A stretch of DNA of 16,574 bases from Anaerolineales bacterium UBA1136 (GTDB lineage: Bacteria > Chloroflexota > Anaerolineae > Anaerolineales > UBA11657): contig DCAJ01000052.1 of the NCBI GenBank assembly GCA_002311455.1, positions 11,394 to 27,967 of the forward strand, read 5' to 3'. The notes under the pieces were generated by a model. The model was not told where the DNA came from, searched no databases, and saw only the letters and a program-made list of their open reading frames with translations. Positions within the stretch are counted from its first letter, which is position 1. The number at the start of each line of letters is the position of its first letter. Positions 6,880 to 12,885 of this stretch are shown here, piece by piece. The position numbers were made by a program, and so were the translations under genes.

Positions 6880-8316
6880 TCAATTTTGAATTCTGGCAAA
6901 TTCAGCCATAGTTAACACTGTAGCAGCCCAGATATAGTTCTGAGCATGGCTAGGTGCTCCTGTCTCCGAATCGTAAAACTCCCAGAAGTTTTCTGATCCT
7001 GCATTACTTAGTTTGTCAACCAGAGGACGTGTTATACGCTGCGCTTCATTTATGAAGCTATAATCCACTAGACCTTTTATCACTAGAGTAGTAAGGCTTG
7101 GCCACATTCCGCCTTGCCAGCGACGAGCACTTCCATAACCCTGTTCTCTTTTTCCTAGTGAAGGTAATCCAAATCCAGAGTGGAAATCGCCTTCAGGCCC
7201 TAAGTGCCTAATTACCATCCTCTGCGCCTGGTTGACTGAAGGTACTCCTGCAAAAAGTGGCATCAGTCCACCAATATCACGTACTCGTACCTGACCCCCA
7301 CGTCGGGATATTCCATAATAGAAGCTGTCTTCTGCATTCCACATTAGACTGTTCATTAGATTTGACAGATGAGAAGCACGAACATTGAAAATCTCCGCGC
7401 GATTGTCTCCGAGCTCTTTTGCTATTTCATAGAGTGCGCGATCATTAGCCACTAAGTAGGCATTTAGGTCCACTGGGCACTGGTTTTCCGCACCATTGGT
7501 TGAAGTCCAGGTTATTAACTTAGCATCGTCTCGTACAGATTCCCAATGATTTTTCCAGAAGAACATTCCCTGGCATTGGTTGTGATCACGGCGATTAGAG
7601 CGCAACCACCACCAATCATCATTTCTAGCACCAGCCTCAAGAGAATCCCTGAGAAAGTTTGTGTCTCCGCAGCTTCTATATATTTGTAATGCTTCCCATG
7701 CGAGCACTGGCAAGGTTATGTTGGTATTTGTTATGGTTCCAGGACCTGTATCCGCAGTCACCAAATATGGAAAGCCACCATCTGAATTCTGGGCGTAATA
7801 GAAGGATCGCAACATACCCTCTGCTTCTGAGCATTTGCCTAAACTAGCATATGCGAGTGAAGCAAGATTTTCGTGTCCGTGGTTGCGAATAGACTGAAAC
7901 CAATATTTTCTGGGTTCGCCGTCTGCTAGAGGAGTGAATGAATAGTAGACCCGATCCCCGATTATTTTCTGGATAAAAGGCTTTTCTAGAAATGTACCTA
8001 CGGCTTTACGTATGCTTGTAGCAGATATAACTACAGATTTTGCTTCTGTTAGAGTACTTAGGTTGTTGCCTGGAATATTAATAAGTTGTCCTATCCATAT
8101 AAGGTTTGCGTCTGAGATTTTGTTGTATTCGATCAATATTGTTGCTGTGGTACCGTAACGTGCAGCTATTGTCGATAGGTTATCTCCAGGTTGTACTACA
8201 TGTACTACCTCACCTGTAGCAAAAGCCTGTTGCGGTGCTAAAAATAGGTTTGCCACTATTAGCACCATTGCTGATGTACGCAGACTTATTCTCACATGAG
8301 CCTTTGTGGTTTTCAT
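6880..8316 (-). CDS. Secreted LysM protein with GH63/trehalase-like (alpha/alpha)6 domain
   Basis: 478 residues. A signal peptide (about 1-34, ending AFA) is followed by one LysM domain (about 37-82: VVHVVQPGDNLSTIAARYG ... IGQLINIPG), which binds glycan such as peptidoglycan. From about 130 to the end the chain resembles six-hairpin glycosidases of the GH63/GH37/glycogen-debranching kind. Visible features are W258-E-S with D263/D264 (position of the general acid), DLNAY (283-287), LMPLFAGVP (351-359), W400-QGGMWP-406 (usually YWRGPxWP) and E446 in EFYDSETG (position of the general base). The substrate cannot be told. It is the last gene of a minus-strand run of wall and envelope genes, 95 nt after an AI-2E family gene. 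A TATTAT at 8339-8334 may be a -10 box close to the start. The fold assignment is by pattern recognition, not alignment. Confidence 0.8.
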   Translation of the reverse strand: MKTTKAHVRISLRTSAMVLIVANLFLAPQQAFATGEVVHVVQPGDNLSTIAARYGTTATILIEYNKISDANLIWIGQLINIPGNNLSTLTEAKSVVISATSIRKAVGTFLEKPFIQKIIGDRVYYSFTPLADGEPRKYWFQSIRNHGHENLASLAYASLGKCSEAEGMLRSFYYAQNSDGGFPYLVTADTGPGTITNTNITLPVLAWEALQIYRSCGDTNFLRDSLEAGARNDDWWWLRSNRRDHNQCQGMFFWKNHWESVRDDAKLITWTSTNGAENQCPVDLNAYLVANDRALYEIAKELGDNRAEIFNVRASHLSNLMNSLMWNAEDSFYYGISRRGGQVRVRDIGGLMPLFAGVPSVNQAQRMVIRHLGPEGDFHSGFGLPSLGKREQGYGSARRWQGGMWPSLTTLVIKGLVDYSFINEAQRITRPLVDKLSNAGSENFWEFYDSETGAPSHAQNYIWAATVLTMAEFARIQN

Positions 8317-8411
8317 AGTTGTAATCTTTGCCTATAATAATCTATGTGTTATTGCGTGAGATATCACTTCCACATTAATCGTATCTAATAGTAGTCTTGC
8401 AATGGCTTTAC

Positions 8412-9503
8412 CTAAATTGTATCTGAAGATCTGTCATACCTATAATGCTCCAAGTATATTTCTACTGTGGTGACCAAGAAAATCATTACGACTGGTCCAT
8501 ATATCACACCTAAGAATCCAAAAAGTCTTAGTCCTCCAAGAGCTCCAATTAATACCAGAGCAGGATTGAGGCTAGCTTCCTTGGGTACAAGCATCGGTCT
8601 TAGAAATGTATCTATATTGCTGACTACTACCAGGCCTCCTATTAATACCAGCAGTCCTTGCCATACGCTACCAAAAGCGATTAGTGTAATGCCCGCTGGA
8701 ATCGTGATCACATTTACCCCAAGCGGTAATAGTGCGAATACCATACATAGTAAAGTCCAAAAAGCTATGTATGGTACTCCGCCAATTGCCAGAAAAATTC
8801 CAGCTGCAACTCCCTGAGCTAGCGCAATCACAAGGACACCACGTACCATGGCGCGCGCCATGGTTGTGATACGCTGAATATATTTTTGGTCAAGCTGATC
8901 GTCTAGCGGGCTAAGATCCTTTACTATTTGGAAAGCTCTTGGTGTGTTAGGTAGTAAAGTAATAAGCACAGAGATAAAAACGATTGCTTGAGTTATCAAC
9001 TGGATTGATGAGCTGCCAATGCTAAGAGCATTGTTTGCAATGTATGTACTCATTGGTCCTACAGTTTTTTGCACGCTATCTATAAGTGCTTTCTCGGTGA
9101 TCTGATAATCAACTAGTGGTATAGAACTTAGCAGCATGTTGGTCTGTGAGATTAGATTCAGTAAAATAGTATTATTGCCGGTGACAAGTCTGCTGACGTC
9201 CTGAGTAAATTGTAGAGACTGCTTGATTGTAATATTGGCGACTAGCAATACTGGTGCAAGTAGACTTATAGACAGTGCTAGCATAGTAAGCGTTATAGCT
9301 AGAAACTTGTATCCACGGCACCATCGGAGGCATCGCAGGTAGAGAGGGCGATACATAATCGCTGTCAAAATTGAGAGTACTATACTGGAAAGGTAAGGAC
9401 GGATGGTGACATAAGTTAGGTAACCCGCTAGTATTACGACTAGATAGAAAAAAGTGCGCGTTCTACTGGTAATTATGCTCATGGCGACATTAGTATACGT
9501 CAC
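8412..9503 (-). CDS. AI-2E/PerM-family membrane protein
   Basis: 363 residues with the usual layout of the family: two N-terminal helices (TFFYLVVILAGYLTYVTIRPYLSSIVLSIL), a pair of further helices, a long soluble loop (about 100-170), then a block of C-terminal helices. The latter includes the characteristic GVPYIAFWTLLCMVFALLPLGVNVITIPAGI and NIDTFLRPMLVPKEASLNPALVLIGALGGLRLFGFLGVIYGPV segments. Members include autoinducer-2 exporter TqsA and Na+/H+ antiporter-like proteins, so transport substrate is not predictable. The nominal start is a GTG at 9503; the internal ATG at 9482 (M8, MSIITSRTRTFFY) is a reasonable alternative. It is 44 nt downstream of the lipoprotein gene in the same direction. 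A 20-bp perfect GC-rich palindrome lies inside it. Confidence 0.9.
   Translation of the reverse strand: MTYTNVAMSIITSRTRTFFYLVVILAGYLTYVTIRPYLSSIVLSILTAIMYRPLYLRCLRWCRGYKFLAITLTMLALSISLLAPVLLVANITIKQSLQFTQDVSRLVTGNNTILLNLISQTNMLLSSIPLVDYQITEKALIDSVQKTVGPMSTYIANNALSIGSSSIQLITQAIVFISVLITLLPNTPRAFQIVKDLSPLDDQLDQKYIQRITTMARAMVRGVLVIALAQGVAAGIFLAIGGVPYIAFWTLLCMVFALLPLGVNVITIPAGITLIAFGSVWQGLLVLIGGLVVVSNIDTFLRPMLVPKEASLNPALVLIGALGGLRLFGFLGVIYGPVVMIFLVTTVEIYLEHYRYDRSSDTI
8845..8864. repeat. 20-bp perfect palindrome within the AI-2E-family gene
   Basis: ACCATGGCGCGCGCCATGGT reads the same on both strands, is much more GC-rich than its surroundings and encodes part of an Ala/Arg-rich cytoplasmic stretch (TMARAMVRG). 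A match this long is unlikely by chance in a 16.6-kb window. Function is unknown. Confidence 0.6.
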
Positions 9504-9547
9504 ATGCCACTTTTTTTCAGAAATTGTTCCAACTGTTAGTTGTACTA

Positions 9548-10480
9548 TTATCTACAACCATTTTGTGATGCTCTCCAGAGTGCGGTCATCTTATCCACCG
9601 GAAAAAGCACAGTGCTATCCGCTTGAGTAATGTCGGTTGCCGTCCTTACTCTGAAGTTAATATCTGCTCCCTCGTTAAGTACCCAGGTGACAGTGTTGCC
9701 TTGCGATATAAGAGTACCATCCCATATACTGTAGTTGCCTTCAGAGTCGTACTTAAGGTTAACTTTTTTCCCGTTATTGAGAATTCGGTGTGCATATCGT
9801 TCTGGGCCAATTAGTAGTTCTATGTTCTCAAATGAGGATAAATATACTCCGTCGTTAGGTTCACTTGTAGTCAACCTAATTATGTATCCGCCGTCTTCTG
9901 CGAACTGTCTTTCAACAGATATTACATCAAGTGAAGGCTTTAGTTCACCTATATCCCCAGCAGGGTCGTAGATAGTCTGGCTTAGAACAACTCCATCTTC
10001 TGTGCGAATCTCTGAGGTGTCAGTGTGACTGTCATATAGCATGTTGCTCTCTGGTTTGAGTGCGGAAGATAGACGCAGTATCTCTGGTAGGTTATTGCTA
10101 TGCACAATTAGTAAGCGACGGATACCACTTGTGAGATTAACAGGACCTTGTATTGTGATCTGACCCCCTCGAGTTGCAATTTTCTGCCTCTCTTCTCCTG
10201 AGACCCAATCGAATCGATAGACAGCCGCCTCGTCATTTAATCCAGTTACTTCATTTAAAACTGGAAACACACAGATGTCAGAGATTTTCATTGGCATTGG
10301 AGTGGATGTTGCTTCTGAGGCGATTGGTGTTGTGATAGCTGTTCCGAAAAGTGTGGGAGTTGGTTCTCCTACAGAATTTTCATTGAACACATTTCCTGGA
10401 TTTATTTGGCAGCTTATAATACTGAGAGTTCCGACAATTCCGAGCAAAAATTTACTTGCTGCTTTACACATATATGTCAT
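9548..10480 (-). CDS. Hypothetical lipoprotein
   Basis: 310 residues, not recognised. A lipoprotein signal peptide ends in S-I-I-S-C (Cys24 counting from the first ATG). It is followed by a short Thr/Pro/Ser-rich spacer (PTPTLFGTAITTPIASEATSTPMP) and then about 240 residues with alternating short strands and few helices, suggesting a beta-rich extracellular domain. Nothing catalytic stands out. ATG at 10480 is probably not the true start: AGTAGG lies only 2 nt before it but 11 nt before M4 at 10471, which gives MCKAASKFLLGIVGTLSIISC, a compact signal peptide. It lies between two M23 peptidase genes upstream (gap 39 nt) and an AI-2E-family gene downstream (gap 44 nt), so a cell-surface role in the same operon is likely but unproven. 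Confidence 0.7.
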   Translation of the reverse strand: MTYMCKAASKFLLGIVGTLSIISCQINPGNVFNENSVGEPTPTLFGTAITTPIASEATSTPMPMKISDICVFPVLNEVTGLNDEAAVYRFDWVSGEERQKIATRGGQITIQGPVNLTSGIRRLLIVHSNNLPEILRLSSALKPESNMLYDSHTDTSEIRTEDGVVLSQTIYDPAGDIGELKPSLDVISVERQFAEDGGYIIRLTTSEPNDGVYLSSFENIELLIGPERYAHRILNNGKKVNLKYDSEGNYSIWDGTLISQGNTVTWVLNEGADINFRVRTATDITQADSTVLFPVDKMTALWRASQNGCR

Positions 10481-10519
10481 GACCTACTATATATTTTACA
10501 AGCAATAATCTTATGCGCC

Positions 10520-11653
10520 TTATCTAACTTGCTCAGATGAATGTTGCAACACAACGAACACAATATCCTGTGGTTTTATGTATGCGGATTGGCTAATAGT
10601 GTATCCGTCGAATTCAGACTCCACTGTACATTTCATCTCCGGAATATCACTGAATACGAAATTCTCACTAAGATCATCATCGGGTGGAGTCCACTGATTC
10701 CAATAAGTTTGTACCCAACGTATACCATTGTCAGCACAGGTAATTCTTACCACATGTCCCGGTATGAAGAGTCCATTTTTATCAAGTATGCGTCCAGCAA
10801 CAACACCAGTGCCTGGTAGTGGCGAGTACCACAATTCTGGGTTACGAGTTGTCATGTAATTTCTGGGATCGTCAATTCGTATTTCAAGGTGTAGATGTGG
10901 TGCTAAGGCTGCACCTGATTGGCCTACTTTGCCAATGATGTCTCCTGCCAAAATTTTTTCTCCATTTTCTACATCTATTGCACTTAGGTGCGCATATAGT
11001 GCATAAATCTCTCTTCCATTCCATTTTTGATCTAGGCTCAATACTATCAGATTGCCATAGAATTCATTTCTAAACCCAAAGAGTTCAGTGTTATCGTTTC
11101 CTGCATATGTTACTGTTCCATTGCCAATAGCTGCCACCGGAGATCCTTCATCGTTTGCTAAGTCAACACCTAGGTGGGGAGCCAACAGTCCGCTCCAAGT
11201 CATACCATAACGGTAGTTTGAAACTGGATAATTATTACCGTCTTGCATTGGACGTCCAAAAAACAGGTGTGTTTCACTTGTAACATCATGTCTTGGCAGC
11301 GGTAGTTGCTCTGGTTGCGCTTTTGGTACTACAGGAGTTCGAGTTGGTGTAACTGTAGGTGTGGGGGTAGAAGTATAGGTTTGTATAGGCGTTGGTTGTT
11401 TGGTCTCCGTAGGAGCTTGTGTAATAGTAGTAGTACGTTGTGGTGGTAATGGGGGTGGTAGGGTTTTTTCATAGGATCTAATAGTCGCTGGCATCAATGT
11501 TTCAGTATTATTAATGTTTTTGTCTTGATTTTGGTAACCGCAAGCGTAAAGGATATGTAGCAGTACTAAATAATATAATGTCGTGTTGTTCCATCTTTGC
11601 ACAATACGCTTTATTGTTTTGGTGTAGGTGTTGCAATTGGTGTAGGAGTCCAT
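10520..11653 (-). CDS. M23 peptidase lipoprotein with C-terminal beta domain (paralogue 2)
   Basis: 377 residues counted from ATG 11653. A signal peptide ends in the lipobox L-Y-A-C (Cys38), followed by a long Thr/Pro linker (about 60-110). The LytM-type zinc endopeptidase domain (about 145-275) has all expected ligands and catalytic residues: H160-x-G-x-D164, YAH (H222) and HLH (H253, H255). M23 enzymes cut peptide cross-links of peptidoglycan. A C-terminal part (about 283-377, GVVAGRILDKNGLFIPGHVV ... FVFSDIP) looks like a carboxypeptidase-regulatory/transthyretin-like beta domain. ATG 11653 overlaps the previous gene by 43 nt. The in-frame GTG at 11602, just after that gene's stop, gives a tighter signal peptide (MQRWNNTTLYYLVLLHILYAC) and may be the real start. 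It is paralogous to the gene before it. Confidence 0.9.
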   Translation of the reverse strand: MDSYTNCNTYTKTIKRIVQRWNNTTLYYLVLLHILYACGYQNQDKNINNTETLMPATIRSYEKTLPPPLPPQRTTTITQAPTETKQPTPIQTYTSTPTPTVTPTRTPVVPKAQPEQLPLPRHDVTSETHLFFGRPMQDGNNYPVSNYRYGMTWSGLLAPHLGVDLANDEGSPVAAIGNGTVTYAGNDNTELFGFRNEFYGNLIVLSLDQKWNGREIYALYAHLSAIDVENGEKILAGDIIGKVGQSGAALAPHLHLEIRIDDPRNYMTTRNPELWYSPLPGTGVVAGRILDKNGLFIPGHVVRITCADNGIRWVQTYWNQWTPPDDDLSENFVFSDIPEMKCTVESEFDGYTISQSAYIKPQDIVFVVLQHSSEQVR

Positions 11654-12747
11654 GTTGCAGGCGGATTAACATTTACGAATTCTATCCAATTTAATTTATC
11701 GGGCACTATAGTGACGTTTTTCCTTTGGATACTGCTTTCCGTATTTATTCCGACAGTATATATGCCCGGAGGCAAATCAGCTAATACAAAATTTTCACCT
11801 AGCAACTCATCTGGATTTACTGCTCCATCAGCATAGGTGGTTAAGTAGCGTCGCACAGGATTAATTTCTTGCTCGTATAATTGCTTTGAGGTCACAGTGA
11901 TATTTACTAATGGAACCAGTCTGCCCCGGTTATCTGTGATTCTACCAGCTAGTGTACCCCAGTCTGGGTATGGCCGTAGCCACAATTCCGGGTTTCTTGT
12001 TGAGCTATAATCATTGTGTCCAACTCGTACTTCCATATGTAGGTGACTACCACCTTTAGCTACTCCTGCTCCTCCTACAGTTCCTAGTAGGGTCCCCTCT
12101 TCGACTGTTTGTCCTTTCGATACTAGAATAGTGTTAAGATGACCATAGAGGACAAATACTGGTTGGTGCAGAAAATGATCAAACGCACGGACAACTATGA
12201 CTCTACCGTAAAAATCCTTTATAGAGCCTAATTTAGTGTAATAGTCCCTTCCTGCAAAAATCACCCTTCCAGACATTGTAGAGTTGATTGGCGTATCCAA
12301 GAAGTTAACAAAGTCCACACCATGATGAACCCTTAATGTGCCTACCTGTGTCGATCCGTATCTATATGTTGGTATTACGTAATCATTGTATTCAGGTGAG
12401 ATTGGACGGTGGAGCCAGAAATGAGGTGCCGGGAGGTCAGAAATCGGCAAATAGGTAGGTACTATAGTATTTGTGGCGCCAGGAACCCGAGTTGGAAACA
12501 TTGTAGGCGTGGGAGTATTAGTTGGTGTGGAGGTTGAGGTATTCGTATAAGTTGAAGTTGGCGTCATTGTAATAGTACTTGTTGGACTGATTGTTGCTGT
12601 AAGAGTAACAGTGTTGGTAAATGTGGCACTAGCATAGCTCACTTCAGGAGGACGAAGAGTTAAGTTTGGTTGCAACACAGGTTGGCTGCAAGATGCACAC
12701 ATCAAAATAAATAGTGCAAGAACTACTTTGTACCAGTTTGGTCTCAT
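11611..12747 (-). CDS. M23 peptidase lipoprotein with C-terminal beta domain (paralogue 1)
   Basis: The frame is open from a GTG at 12792 (393 residues), but I chose ATG 12747 because it yields a standard lipoprotein signal peptide, MRPNWYKVVLALFILMCASC; neither start has a clear ribosome-binding site. After the lipid-anchor Cys comes a low-complexity Thr/Ser/Pro spacer. The M23 domain then shows H156-x-G-x-D160, YGH (H218) and HLH (H250, H252) in GTG-based numbering, so it should be an active zinc endopeptidase on peptidoglycan. A transthyretin-like domain follows (GTLAGRITDNRGRLVPLVNITV ... FVLADLPPGIYTVGI), and the protein ends with a TWTPTPIATPTPKQ tail. It is the first gene of the minus-strand envelope run, divergent from the LysM-M23 gene, with an inverted repeat and palindromic -10 between them. 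Confidence 0.9.
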   Translation of the reverse strand: MRPNWYKVVLALFILMCASCSQPVLQPNLTLRPPEVSYASATFTNTVTLTATISPTSTITMTPTSTYTNTSTSTPTNTPTPTMFPTRVPGATNTIVPTYLPISDLPAPHFWLHRPISPEYNDYVIPTYRYGSTQVGTLRVHHGVDFVNFLDTPINSTMSGRVIFAGRDYYTKLGSIKDFYGRVIVVRAFDHFLHQPVFVLYGHLNTILVSKGQTVEEGTLLGTVGGAGVAKGGSHLHMEVRVGHNDYSSTRNPELWLRPYPDWGTLAGRITDNRGRLVPLVNITVTSKQLYEQEINPVRRYLTTYADGAVNPDELLGENFVLADLPPGIYTVGINTESSIQRKNVTIVPDKLNWIEFVNVNPPATWTPTPIATPTPKQ

Positions 12748-12811
12748 TGATGGTAATTGGAGTTTACTTATGTCAGAATCTGAATGACGCACGTGAGTAA
12801 CACGAAAATCC

Positions 12812-12848
12812 TACAAATACTATCGGATTATTTCCGGTAGTATTTGTA
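12812..12848. repeat. 15-bp inverted repeat between divergent wall-enzyme genes
   Basis: TACAAATACTATCGG (12812-12826), a 7-nt spacer (ATTATTT), then CCGGTAGTATTTGTA (12834-12848) are reverse complements apart from one T/C difference that is a G-U pair in RNA. It overlaps the region just upstream of, and touches, the TATAAT box at 12847. That is a typical operator position, controlling the rightward gene and possibly the leftward M23 operon. As RNA it could also form a stable hairpin. Confidence 0.65.
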
Positions 12849-12857
12849 TAATTATAC
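12846..12857. promoter_or_regulatory. Palindromic overlapping -10 boxes, divergent promoter
   Basis: GTATAATTATAC is a perfect 12-bp palindrome that contains TATAAT on both strands (plus 12847-12852; minus 12856-12851). The plus-strand box would start transcription near 12859, giving the LysM-M23 gene a leader of about 27 nt. No good -35 box is seen at 16-18 nt for either direction, so activity may depend on a regulator, perhaps one binding the adjacent inverted repeat. Confidence 0.5.
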
Positions 12858-12885
12858 ACTTAGTACTGCGGTAGAATATCAATTT

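Noticed and set aside
6875..6893. GAATTTCAATTTTGAATTC as a bidirectional terminator between the convergent genes
   Set aside because: The stem is short, AT-only in most pairs and imperfect, with no proper T-run; too weak to call.
9530..9542. CAACT/AGTTG inverted repeat before the AI-2E-family gene
   Set aside because: Only 5 bp with a 3-nt loop, expected by chance.
11300..11480. Plus-strand GT-rich stretches as a simple-sequence repeat or CRISPR-like array
   Set aside because: They are the complement of degenerate Thr/Pro codons of the M23 linker; units vary in length and sequence and there are no spacers.
12844..12885. TTG 12844 as the start of the LysM-M23 gene
   Set aside because: It lies within the inverted repeat and the TATAAT box and would precede the predicted transcription start; ATG 12886 fits better.
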